Source of the DNA: Planctomycetales bacterium
Lineage (GTDB): Bacteria > Planctomycetota > Phycisphaerae > SM23-33
Assembly (NCBI GenBank): GCA_030592655.1
Contig: JAUVIQ010000044.1
Coordinates: 1 to 15,848, forward strand
Length of the DNA stretch: 15,848 nt
Reading direction: 5' to 3'
The notes under the pieces are model-generated. The model searched no databases. It saw only the letters and a list, made by a program, of their open reading frames with translations, and was not told the DNA's origin. How positions within the stretch are numbered: the stretch's first letter is position 1; every line of letters begins with the position of its first letter. Shown here in pieces: positions 6,636-14,114 of the stretch. A program made the position numbers and the translations under genes.

Positions 6636-7559
6636 TTACGGAATTTGCGATTCTTTTTGTGGTTTCGGTCCGGACGATTTGGCTTCGTGCATTCGACTGC
6701 TAAGCCAGAACCCCGCAACCGCTCCGCCTGTTCCCAGCGTCATCCAGTCTATGGGCAGAGCGGCGCGTAACGGGAGGTTTTGCGCGACCACTTGCGCGGC
6801 GTACCAGCCTGAGGTTTGGTCGCCGCCCAGACCCGCCCATCCGGATCCGAAAACAAGCGCCGCTATAAGTATCGGACCAAGCAACAGCGGGGCCGATGTG
6901 CGAATTGGGAAAATCTGATGCGCCGCCAGAGAGGCGACGAAGAAACTCGCCGCCAGAGCGAAGGCGATCTGCCCGCGTTCTGTTGACCTGAAAGTTATCA
7001 CCAGCAGCAGCACCGCGATAGCCAGTTCTATAACAACGGCTCCGGCGGCGTTCATCGCCTGCGTTTTACCGGTTTGATTCTCGTCGGTTTTCGAGGCCGG
7101 TATCGGCGCTTTCCAGGTCAGTTTGGGAAATGCGCGTCGCATACACGCCCTGACCAGATGAATGATTACCATAGCGCCTATTATCACGGTTGCCATTGCC
7201 AGGACTTCGGCTGACAGAAGCGCGAAGAGTTTGTCGAATTTTCCATCGCATTTCCAAAGCAGCGTTCGCATCGGACCACTGGAAAAACTGAACCCCGCCG
7301 CTCCGATAATCGTCGCCAGGAGCACCCCTTCGGGTCTGGCCGAGATTGTCAGCGCGGCGCAACAGGCCGATATTATCCAGACCGCGCAGGCAAAGATTGC
7401 AAGTCGTCCGTAATCGCCTGTCGGAATAAAGACAATCGCCCCGCCCGGTTCGGGGGGTCTAAGCGCCGGTGCGATGAGAAAATATACAACCGCCAGCGCC
7501 CCAACCGCTGCGACCTGCACCTGTAACTTTTCCAGAAAATGCCGCCTGTGATGGCTCAC
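6636..7559 (-). CDS. Multi-spanning inner-membrane protein, function unknown
   Basis: The product has 307 residues with about eight hydrophobic segments, near residues 14-32, 49-71, 77-95, 113-138, 170-190, 197-215, 219-241 and 272-288. A basic N-terminus (MSHHRRH) and a basic, hydrophilic C-terminal tail end the protein. A cytoplasmic-type loop around 140-168 is rich in Lys and Arg. I recognise no family motif. The GTG start at 7559 overlaps the creatininase stop as GTGA, and AAAGGA (complement of 7569-7574) lies nine nt upstream. Translational coupling with the creatininase-like gene is therefore likely, pointing to a shared pathway, perhaps as a transporter or anchoring partner. That role is inference. 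Confidence 0.82.
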   Translation of the reverse strand: MSHHRRHFLEKLQVQVAAVGALAVVYFLIAPALRPPEPGGAIVFIPTGDYGRLAIFACAVWIISACCAALTISARPEGVLLATIIGAAGFSFSSGPMRTLLWKCDGKFDKLFALLSAEVLAMATVIIGAMVIIHLVRACMRRAFPKLTWKAPIPASKTDENQTGKTQAMNAAGAVVIELAIAVLLLVITFRSTERGQIAFALAASFFVASLAAHQIFPIRTSAPLLLGPILIAALVFGSGWAGLGGDQTSGWYAAQVVAQNLPLRAALPIDWMTLGTGGAVAGFWLSSRMHEAKSSGPKPQKESQIP

Positions 7560-8383
7560 GCTTCGTGTTCCTTTGGGTCTTCCTGCAATTCCCGCTCGCG
7601 CCGGAAGTACTCTTCGATTACTTCACCGGCGGTGGTGTCGTCCTTGACGACTCGGATGAAACGGGCCAGTCCGTCGATCATTGCCTTGGCGAAGACCTTA
7701 CCCTTCTCGATTGATGCGCCGGAGGCGTCGCCACGGTAGTTATCAGGGTAGTTACCGTACCACATCAGCGGCGCGGAGCCCGGTTTGAAATGGTCGAGTC
7801 GGCCTAGATGTTCGCCGACCCACCCATTAAGAACGTCTAATTGTACCATGTCCTTACGATAGGCCATCAACAACGACGCCTCTGACTCACCGGCGTGGCC
7901 GCCGCCGCCGGGCGTATCCCACATCTCTTCCATGCGCGCCATGTCGTCCTCGCTGATGTTCGCATTGTAGAACAGCGAATAGACCTGGTAGGGTTTTTTT
8001 TCGGCCATTTGGGATTGGCAGACGTACTGAGCCAGCGGGGCGTTTCCCCCGTGGCAGTTGTACATGATGATCCTGGTAAAACCATTCCGCCCGATATCGT
8101 CCAACACCGCCAGCAGCAGTTCCAGAAGCAACTTTGGAGGGATGGTTATCGAACCGGGGAAGCATTTGACATCGAACATTTGCCCGAAGAATAATTGCGG
8201 ATAGACAACAACCGGCTCGCTCAATGCCGCATTGGTAGCAACATAATGGGCGATAAACGTGTCCGTACCGAGGGCCATGTGAGGACCATGGCGCTCCATA
8301 GAGCCCAGCGGAAGCACGCACGTCCGATTACTATCAACGATCGCCTTTGCGAATTCGTCACTGGTTAGTTCTTCCCAACGCAT
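7556..8383 (-). CDS. Creatininase family metal-dependent amidohydrolase
   Basis: The product has 275 residues and belongs to the creatininase superfamily, which hydrolyses cyclic or linear amide bonds with a binuclear metal centre. Ligand motifs are all present: 'LPLGSMERHGPHMALGTDTF' (Glu, His, Asp), NCHGGN (His) and 'GHAGESEAS' (Glu). Family members include creatininase, formamide deformylases of riboflavin/deazaflavin synthesis and mycofactocin MftE, so the substrate is open. The frame stays open to 8428, but the ATG at 8383 is the true start: AAGGAG (complement of 8390-8395) lies six nt before it, and the promoter -10 box lies inside the longer version. It is the first gene of an operon with the membrane protein and the isomerase. 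Confidence 0.9.
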   Translation of the reverse strand: MRWEELTSDEFAKAIVDSNRTCVLPLGSMERHGPHMALGTDTFIAHYVATNAALSEPVVVYPQLFFGQMFDVKCFPGSITIPPKLLLELLLAVLDDIGRNGFTRIIMYNCHGGNAPLAQYVCQSQMAEKKPYQVYSLFYNANISEDDMARMEEMWDTPGGGGHAGESEASLLMAYRKDMVQLDVLNGWVGEHLGRLDHFKPGSAPLMWYGNYPDNYRGDASGASIEKGKVFAKAMIDGLARFIRVVKDDTTAGEVIEEYFRRERELQEDPKEHEA

Positions 8384-8417
8384 CTTCGACTCCTTGTTGT
8401 AAAGTTCCAAAGAGGGC

Positions 8418-8445
8418 ATTTTGACCAATAAAAGGCGATTGTCAA
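8418..8445 (-). promoter_or_regulatory. Sigma70-type promoter of the creatininase operon
   Basis: On the minus strand a perfect TTGACA (complement of 8440-8445) is followed after 16 nt by CAAAAT (complement of 8418-8423, 4/6 match to TATAAT). Transcription would begin near 8411 and give a leader of about 27 nt containing the AAGGAG site. The position agrees with the ATG at 8383 as start. Confidence 0.6.
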
Positions 8446-8527
8446 AGGCAAATCATCATCGAGAAATGTTTTTGTGACCGACTTTACCGTGGGGGGTTAT
8501 GTTTTTGAAGTAACCGGCGTAACAAAA

Positions 8528-10510
8528 TCAATTTACCTGTCTGTTTCGCCGCCTGCACAGAAGCACCAAACCGCCCAGACCCATGACGGTCAGAGTCATC
8601 GGTTCGGGTACAGGGCCGCCGCCCGGATTCCAGTTCAAGCCTATGATTGCCAGGTCTGTCGGGTCAACGTCTCCGTCATTGTCGAAGTCGCCGTCGCCCC
8701 AATCCTTGGTCGTACCCGCCGGGTCCCAATTCAACCCTACGATAGTCAGGTCCGACGGATCGACGTCGCCGTCGAGGTCGGCGTCGCCGGGGGCGTAGGC
8801 TTCCAGTTCAACAATGCTGGTGAATTCGCACGTCCCGCCGGCGTCGCCGCGAATTCTGATCGCGTCGCCGACAATCTGGTCGAACGTCAATTCGATAATC
8901 TGGAAGTATTCGAAATTATCGAGAGCCTCGCTGGACCGGAGATTGGCCACCTCGGTAAAGACCCCTTCATTGCCGACCTCGACGATGAAATCGAGGAAAT
9001 ACCCGCCTCGCGGCTCCCTGACCTTGGGATCGGCGTTGCAGTTGTTCCATTTGATGTCGCCTTCGTAAAAGAATACCGCCCCAAACGTTACATCGCGATC
9101 GAAATTCAGTTGATAGTAGTCGCCGCCCGCCGGCTGGGGGATTTCACCGTCGTCGGTCATGTAAGGCAGATGCCCGTTGTAACTGACGTCTGTGATCCCG
9201 TCGATAATCGCATCGAGATTTTCTCTGTCCCTATTGGGATTGTGTCGCTCGATACTGGCCGAGACCGTAACGGTCCCGCCCGCAGCTAGGACCTGGCCGA
9301 CCAGTCCTTTCGGTCCGGTCGGGTCGGGTTTTTCCGTCAACGGGTCGATATTGTCGGCATCGGGCAGGTGGTACGTTCTGTTTGCCCCGCTGCCTTCGAT
9401 TGACCCGCCGGCGGCGAGAATCTGCGCTTCGGCCACTGTTTGCCAATCGGCAGCCACCTGCGAAATTGTCGTATCCTTCGTGATATTTATGAGCGTATCA
9501 ACGTGGTAGTTATCCGAAGTGGCGCTGGTCAGGTCCGTCGGCAGGTTCGAGTAGCCCTCCACCAGCCCTATCAATCCACCGGCAGTGGCGGGGTTGCAGT
9601 CGCAATCGAACCCGCCAAGGACGCCTATCTCCACGGTCTCTTTGAAATCACCCTGGCCGTAGAGGACAGCCATTGTCGTCAGGCCCGTATTGATTGTTGA
9701 TTCAATCCAGTAACGGTATCTTCCCTTGCTGTCTGCTCCGCAATACTTGTCCCAGATTTTCTCATGCGTAGCCCGCCAGTCCAGCGAACTGTCGGCCTTG
9801 TCGTCAACATACCAACCTACAACATCCTCGATGACCTGGTGCGTCCGGGAAGTAACCGGAACCACTTCCAGCCCTTTGGCGACAAGGGTTTCGACGTCGG
9901 AGTCGAATGCCGCTGCGGCATACATAGCCGAGTAGTACTGTGCGGCGTGAACCGGATAATCATTGTTTGTAACCGATCCGAATTGCCCGGCCAGGTCCGC
10001 CGCCCGCTGACGAAGCCCCGGAACAGCAGCGCCCAGGGCTTCGGTGGTAATCTGCGAGTCAATCGCGTACCAGTGCATGTTCTTGTTAATGCTTCCGGTC
10101 TGCGGAACATTTACCCCATCGGCCATCAGCCAGCGGGCCTGTCGGTTGGCGATGTAAAATGACTGTAAGGGAACGTGCGTCTCCCAAGCCGTCTGTATGT
10201 CCGCGTTACTCGGATTGGTGTTGCTCTTCAGGAGGTTCATGTACATGTATTCAAAAACGGTGTCGTCGTCGCCATGCCAGGGGTTTGTGTGTATGAAGGA
10301 GTTTTCGGAGTCCCAATCAATGGCGACGGTTAACCCGCCCTTGACACAATCTCCCTCATAGGGCCGACCGGCGTAGTTACCGAGAATCTCCCCCAGCCAC
10401 ATACCTTGGAGTTTGTCCAGGTAGGTATCGGCCAGAATGTCCCGGTCCGCCAACACCGCGTTACAGAGAGTCAGAATGACAACCATCGAAATGTATAGAC
10501 GTGCGCGCAC
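8528..10510 (-). CDS. Secreted ADP-ribosylglycohydrolase-fold protein with discoidin-like, dockerin-like and PEP-CTERM parts
   Basis: The product has 660 residues. From the GTG start: signal peptide 1-21 ('MVVILTLCNAVLA' core); ADP-ribosylglycohydrolase (ARH) fold about 28-325; variable linker with two 'LAAGG' units to about 415; discoidin/galactose-binding-like beta domain about 420-572; two calcium-binding dockerin-type loops (DADLDGDVDPSDL near 577-589 and DFDNDGDVDPTDL near 609-621); PEP-CTERM 634-660 ('PEPMTL', hydrophobic span, CRRRNRQ). ARH signatures are 'GMWLGEILGNYAGRPYEG', the metal-binding 'GDDDTVFEYMY' and 'GFDCDCNPATAGG', which replaces the usual GDTDT with DCDC while keeping both Asp. 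The GTG at 10510 is preceded by GGAGG with seven nt spacing; the open frame continues upstream into the promoter, so a longer start is unlikely. The true substrate, ADP-ribose conjugate or glycan, is unknown. Confidence 0.85.
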   Translation of the reverse strand: MRARLYISMVVILTLCNAVLADRDILADTYLDKLQGMWLGEILGNYAGRPYEGDCVKGGLTVAIDWDSENSFIHTNPWHGDDDTVFEYMYMNLLKSNTNPSNADIQTAWETHVPLQSFYIANRQARWLMADGVNVPQTGSINKNMHWYAIDSQITTEALGAAVPGLRQRAADLAGQFGSVTNNDYPVHAAQYYSAMYAAAAFDSDVETLVAKGLEVVPVTSRTHQVIEDVVGWYVDDKADSSLDWRATHEKIWDKYCGADSKGRYRYWIESTINTGLTTMAVLYGQGDFKETVEIGVLGGFDCDCNPATAGGLIGLVEGYSNLPTDLTSATSDNYHVDTLINITKDTTISQVAADWQTVAEAQILAAGGSIEGSGANRTYHLPDADNIDPLTEKPDPTGPKGLVGQVLAAGGTVTVSASIERHNPNRDRENLDAIIDGITDVSYNGHLPYMTDDGEIPQPAGGDYYQLNFDRDVTFGAVFFYEGDIKWNNCNADPKVREPRGGYFLDFIVEVGNEGVFTEVANLRSSEALDNFEYFQIIELTFDQIVGDAIRIRGDAGGTCEFTSIVELEAYAPGDADLDGDVDPSDLTIVGLNWDPAGTTKDWGDGDFDNDGDVDPTDLAIIGLNWNPGGGPVPEPMTLTVMGLGGLVLLCRRRNRQVN

Positions 10511-10565
10511 GAGCAATCCTCCCAAATTCACCGTTCGTAGAAAACCGGCTAATCTGAATAAATAC

Positions 10566-10594
10566 ATTCTACCCCAAACAAGCGAATTTGTCTA
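10566..10594 (-). promoter_or_regulatory. Near-consensus sigma70 promoter of the ADP-ribosylglycohydrolase-like gene
   Basis: On the minus strand TAGACA (complement of 10589-10594, 5/6) and TAGAAT (complement of 10566-10571, 5/6) are separated by exactly 17 nt. Transcription would begin near 10559, about 48 nt before the GTG start. This also shows that the gene is transcribed independently of the heparinase gene. Confidence 0.7.
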
Positions 10595-10626
10595 TCTAAA
10601 AAGTGCGAAGATGGGGAGCCGGTTGC

Positions 10627-10658
10627 GTTGTTGCCCGTGTTACGACTTTTTCAACAAC
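10627..10658 (-). terminator. Possible weak hairpin downstream of the heparinase-like gene
   Basis: gttgttg (10627-10633) and caacaac (10652-10658) pair perfectly over 7 bp with an 18-nt loop, 15 nt past the stop codon. No T-tract follows on the minus strand, so intrinsic termination here is doubtful. Confidence 0.25.
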
Positions 10659-10672
10659 CCCACTCTCTGTAT

Positions 10673-12799
10673 TTATTCCCTCTTTGACGAAGACATATCG
10701 AGCGTCTCGACGATCTTTCCGTTTTGTCGGACTTCCACTATTGGGAGGGTATTCTTTTCCTTCGGAAGCAGCAGGTCATAGCGGAATCGGCCGCGAGTGA
10801 AGGTGTATCCCGGCTTGCTTCCCATTGGAGAGGGCGAGGGTATCACCGGGGGTTGGACGCCCTTTTTTGCCGCTGTCAGCAGGACCAATGCCCTTCCCTT
10901 GAACGACATTTCAATCCGCCAGGAGCCGTGTTCGGCGTCGGATTTCTTCTTCGGCGGATAGTTTTTACCATTCACGAACGATTCCTTGCCAGGCCCGCCG
11001 ATGATTTCCATCTTTGGTTTTACCGGTAAGAGAACCTGTCCAATCAATTGCCCGCCGGCGTGCGTGATGACGAAACGGTTGCCGTCGATTTTTGGCTTGT
11101 CGAGGCTGTGGATGACCCATTTCGCTTCAGCGCCGGGCTTTTTCGTCTCCACACGGTCGAACACGACGAATGTGTCGATAGCGTCCGGGCCGGGCTTTTC
11201 AGGACGGAGATGATAAAACGCCCGGATGGCCTTACTGACCTTGGCGGGCGAATAGGATTTCGTCGCATCGCCGGCGGCGGCTGCGCAATATCGGCCTGTC
11301 TTGAATGCGATAATCTTCCCGATGTCAGACTCGCAGCCGGGCTTGAACTTCCCGACGCGGTCCTGTCCTCGCCCTCGCATCTGCCCGCCGTCGTTGCTTC
11401 CGCCGGAGCCGCGAGCGTTCCACGCCTTGCCGCTGAACTTTTCGGCAGGGTCGAAAACCAGTATCCCATTGTGCGCGACCGTCCGGCAGTAGTAGTTTCC
11501 GCGATGCGTCCCGTAATCGTTTGTCCCGCTGTCGATGGCCAACGAGCCGGAGCGGTGAATCACGAACGTGTTATTGTCCAGGTGCTGATGCCCGGCATAG
11601 TAAGGCCCGCACTGGAACAGGGCGAATGCGGAATCCTTGTTATCCCAACTGGTGCGGAAATAAACGTGGCCAAGTTTGGGAAAACACGCCGCAAGAGGCA
11701 GGTTTATTTGCTTCGGCGATTTGGCTTTGAGTTTCGGATTTCGCCAGAGTATTTCCTGCCAGCCAGCCTGGACGTATTTCCATTTATATTTTTCGGCCAG
11801 CCATTCCGCCAGGGGGTCGTTCAGGCGCGTCGCCAGCAGGTGCATAAACGTCTTGAGATTCGCGCCGGGCTTGAAGCCGCTTGGGCAATCTTCGCTGCGA
11901 GCGAAGGTTCCCGTGTCGGGCCTGAGGCCATAGGCGTGCCAGACGCTCTGGCCACGGAAAAACGACGAATCCTTGAACAAATCCTGCCCCGTCGCCACCC
12001 GCCACATCTCGCACGTCAACGCCAGCGGGCGGGCGTATCCCCAATCGTTATACGAAAAACCCTCAGGCTGACCGCCGAGGAAGAAGACGCCGTTTTGCTC
12101 GCGATTGTCCGGCTCGGCTCGGTACAGAGACCATTGTGGAATCCGCTTGATGCGACTTAAGAGTTGGCCTGCGATTTCATTGGCGGCAGGGACGGCGTGG
12201 TTGAGCAAATAATCCGTTCCCGTCTTCATAAGTTTTTTCGTTCGAGCCGGTTCGATATTCTCCCCATCCAGCAAAACCGCCACATAAAGCACCGCAAGAT
12301 GCTCGCCAACGAAGTGGTTATTAAAATCGCTGTGCCGCCAGACCTTTTTTAATACCCATTCGGACATATCCAGCAGCGTCTTGCCATATTTCGCCCGCTC
12401 TGCGGGCGTAAGGTCGTTCCAAACCCAGTCGGCTGCCATCGCCGCGCCGCGAAGCCACTCCGGTGTGAGGTATTGATTCTTAGGCCAGTTGCGCGTCAAC
12501 GCGTCGAAGAATTCTTTGGTCTTGTTGAGGTATTTTTTCTCACTCGTAACCAGGTACATAAAGGCTGGGTATGCAATGTTCGTCCTATCTGTCCAGCCTG
12601 TACCGGCTTTGCGGGTCATTATCCAGTCAGCCTTTTTCATCGCGGCGAAGACGTCCTTCATCGACCCGGCGCATTTTTTACGGATTGCAGGCAGGTCGGC
12701 CTTGGTTACATAAATCCGAGGATGATCCTTTCGGACCTTCGGCGGCGCGGCGAGAACTTCCGTCGCCAGCAGCATTACAAGAATTGTCGCGTATCTCAT
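10673..12799 (-). CDS. Heparinase II/III-like secreted polysaccharide lyase
   Basis: The product has 708 residues with a signal peptide (MRYATILVMLLATEVLA, cut before APP). 'HPRIYVTKADLPAIRKK' at 26-42 is the usual entry of heparinase II/III-like proteins. Residues about 45-330 form the alpha/alpha toroid, with 'DFNNHFVGEHLAV' (158-170) and 'EGFSYNDWGYARPLAL' near the cleft. The anti-parallel beta-sandwich begins near 370: 'FRTSWDNKDSAFALFQ', 'GHQHLDNNTFVIHRSG' (403-418), 'DSGTNDYG' and 'YYCRTVAHNGILVFDP'. The family cleaves uronate-containing glycans by beta-elimination using Tyr/His; several such residues are present but the pair cannot be assigned confidently. AAGGAG (complement of 12807-12812) lies seven nt before ATG and inside the last codons of the glycosyltransferase gene, indicating coupled translation. 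Substrate (alginate, glycosaminoglycan or self-made polymer) is unknown. Confidence 0.88.
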   Translation of the reverse strand: MRYATILVMLLATEVLAAPPKVRKDHPRIYVTKADLPAIRKKCAGSMKDVFAAMKKADWIMTRKAGTGWTDRTNIAYPAFMYLVTSEKKYLNKTKEFFDALTRNWPKNQYLTPEWLRGAAMAADWVWNDLTPAERAKYGKTLLDMSEWVLKKVWRHSDFNNHFVGEHLAVLYVAVLLDGENIEPARTKKLMKTGTDYLLNHAVPAANEIAGQLLSRIKRIPQWSLYRAEPDNREQNGVFFLGGQPEGFSYNDWGYARPLALTCEMWRVATGQDLFKDSSFFRGQSVWHAYGLRPDTGTFARSEDCPSGFKPGANLKTFMHLLATRLNDPLAEWLAEKYKWKYVQAGWQEILWRNPKLKAKSPKQINLPLAACFPKLGHVYFRTSWDNKDSAFALFQCGPYYAGHQHLDNNTFVIHRSGSLAIDSGTNDYGTHRGNYYCRTVAHNGILVFDPAEKFSGKAWNARGSGGSNDGGQMRGRGQDRVGKFKPGCESDIGKIIAFKTGRYCAAAAGDATKSYSPAKVSKAIRAFYHLRPEKPGPDAIDTFVVFDRVETKKPGAEAKWVIHSLDKPKIDGNRFVITHAGGQLIGQVLLPVKPKMEIIGGPGKESFVNGKNYPPKKKSDAEHGSWRIEMSFKGRALVLLTAAKKGVQPPVIPSPSPMGSKPGYTFTRGRFRYDLLLPKEKNTLPIVEVRQNGKIVETLDMSSSKRE

Positions 12800-12802
12800 T
12801 TT

Positions 12803-13867
12803 TTATCTCCTTATCGCCTCGCGTGCCGCCTGGGCGCGGAGGGAAACTTTGAATGTATATTGCTTCAGCAGGAAAAACGTTACCCAGAACAGAACCGTCT
12901 GTGAGATGACCTTGGACAGTATCACGTTAAGTCCCATCCATTCGATCATAATGTGCAGAAACGCAAATGAAACCGCCAGGTTAATCCCGGCCACCACGGC
13001 ATAGCGGAACATCTCGTCGCGGTGAATCTTCTTTCGCACTCGGAAAGCAAAGAAACGCGATACGAGATAATGATTGACCAGCGCAACTGCCCTGGAAATC
13101 AACAGCGCCGGGACGTAATGAAAATGAAACAGCCAGACCATCGCTGAAAAAAGGGCGAACTCCAGTATGGCCGAGGAAATACCGGCGGCTGCGTAACGCA
13201 GGACGACGAAGAATATCCGCATAGAGTCGGGCAGGTTGCGGAAGGAGGTAAGTTTATTGTCGCCGATATAGACTGTGGAGATCGTCGCGGTGGTCATCTT
13301 CAGGCCCATATGGTCGGCGTTGAATAGCATTGCCATTTCGGTCTCGTATCTGCCCCACGACAGTCCCGGCATGATTTTTCGCAGGGCGTTCGGCGTGAAG
13401 AGTCGATAGCCGGTCTGCGTGTCGCGGAGTTTTTTTCCCGTCTGGAGGCGGAAAGTCCATCGCGTCAGGAGATTTCCCACCTGCCTCTGCGGCGGCATCT
13501 CCGATACCCTCCGCGAACCGACGACAACGTCGCTTCCGGTTTCGACCGCTGCTGATACAAGGTTGTCGATCTCTTCGGGAAGGTGCTGGCCGTCGCTGTC
13601 GAGCGTAACGACATAATCGCAGTCTTCGGCAATAGCAGCCTCGAATCCGTAACGCAGCGCGACGCCCTTTCCCTGATTTTCCGGCAGTGCGATAACCTCG
13701 CAGCCGGTGGTCTTAATCCACTCCAGCGTGTCGTCGTTCGAGCCGTCGTCGATTGCGATGACCCTGCCTGCGTGGACCCGGCAGCGGGCAATCACGTCCA
13801 CGCAGGCTTGCGAGACGTTGTAGCAGGGAATGACAGCGGTAACTTTCGGTTTATCCATAGCGTGCAT
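12803..13867 (-). CDS. GT2 glycosyltransferase fused to a GtrA-like membrane domain
   Basis: The product has 354 residues. The N-terminal domain (about 8-215) is a dolichol/undecaprenyl-phosphate-sugar synthase-like GT2: 'VTAVIPCYNV', 'AIDDGSNDDTLEW', 'TLDSDGQHLPEE' with the DxD-type metal site, 'VVVGSRRVS' and 'DTQTGYRLF'. The C-terminal part (about 222-342) has four hydrophobic helices of the GtrA family, which is thought to help lipid-linked sugars cross the membrane. It probably makes and perhaps flips a polyprenyl-phosphate hexose for surface glycan or protein glycosylation. Three in-frame starts lie close together (TTG 13876, ATG 13867, ATG 13858); 13867 is chosen with GAGGG 11 nt upstream, but 13858 is nearly as good. 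The stop is three nt before the heparinase-like ATG, so both form one transcript. Confidence 0.88.
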   Translation of the reverse strand: MHAMDKPKVTAVIPCYNVSQACVDVIARCRVHAGRVIAIDDGSNDDTLEWIKTTGCEVIALPENQGKGVALRYGFEAAIAEDCDYVVTLDSDGQHLPEEIDNLVSAAVETGSDVVVGSRRVSEMPPQRQVGNLLTRWTFRLQTGKKLRDTQTGYRLFTPNALRKIMPGLSWGRYETEMAMLFNADHMGLKMTTATISTVYIGDNKLTSFRNLPDSMRIFFVVLRYAAAGISSAILEFALFSAMVWLFHFHYVPALLISRAVALVNHYLVSRFFAFRVRKKIHRDEMFRYAVVAGINLAVSFAFLHIMIEWMGLNVILSKVISQTVLFWVTFFLLKQYTFKVSLRAQAAREAIRR

Positions 13868-13868
13868 G

Positions 13869-13897
13869 ATTCTCAATGCCCTCGCCGGTCAAGTCAA
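13869..13897 (-). promoter_or_regulatory. Possible promoter of the GT2-GtrA / heparinase operon
   Basis: TTGACT (complement of 13892-13897) and GAGAAT (complement of 13869-13874) are 17 nt apart. If used, transcription would start close to or within the candidate start codons, leaving an almost leaderless message from the ATG at 13858. The -10 box is only a 4/6 match, so confidence is low. Confidence 0.3.
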
Positions 13898-13932
13898 GCA
13901 AGTGGAGCAAACCCGAATCCGAAAAAAAGATT

Positions 13933-14020
13933 AGCAGGGATGCAGGGGATGCAGGGGATAAAATACTTTTTCTTTTTTTAACAACAAATATCTATCCCTT
14001 GCATCCCCTGTATCCCTGCT
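13933..14020. repeat. 88-nt imperfect inverted repeat between divergent genes
   Basis: Two 28-nt arms (13933-13960 and 13993-14020) are complementary with only two mismatches and enclose a 32-nt AT-rich loop. Each arm is built of near-direct GGGATGCAG/GGGATACAG units. It lies between the divergent glycosyltransferase and permease genes. No coding sequence is inside. It looks like a dispersed palindromic repeat and could also act as a barrier or terminator. Confidence 0.75.
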
Positions 14021-14070
14021 ATGTTTTGTTCAGTACGCATTTGGCGTTTCCTTTTGGCGTCGTGTCAGGT

Positions 14071-14076
14071 TAGAAT
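14071..14076 (+). promoter_or_regulatory. Candidate -10 box (TAGAAT) upstream of the permease
   Basis: TAGAAT is a 5/6 match to the -10 consensus and lies 38 nt before the presumed CTG start. No good -35 hexamer stands at 16-18 nt upstream, so the promoter is only tentative. Confidence 0.35.
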
Positions 14077-14114
14077 CCTCGAAAGTAAAAGCGATTCATT
14101 GAGGGTGAGATAAA

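Noticed and set aside
8384..8428. Longer N-terminus (15 more residues) for the creatininase-like protein
   Set aside because: The AAGGAG site and the family N-terminus support the ATG at 8383, and the longer form would begin upstream of the predicted transcription start.
10511..10567. Longer N-terminus for the ADP-ribosylglycohydrolase-like protein
   Set aside because: It would start inside the -10 box; GGAGG and a clean signal peptide support the GTG at 10510.
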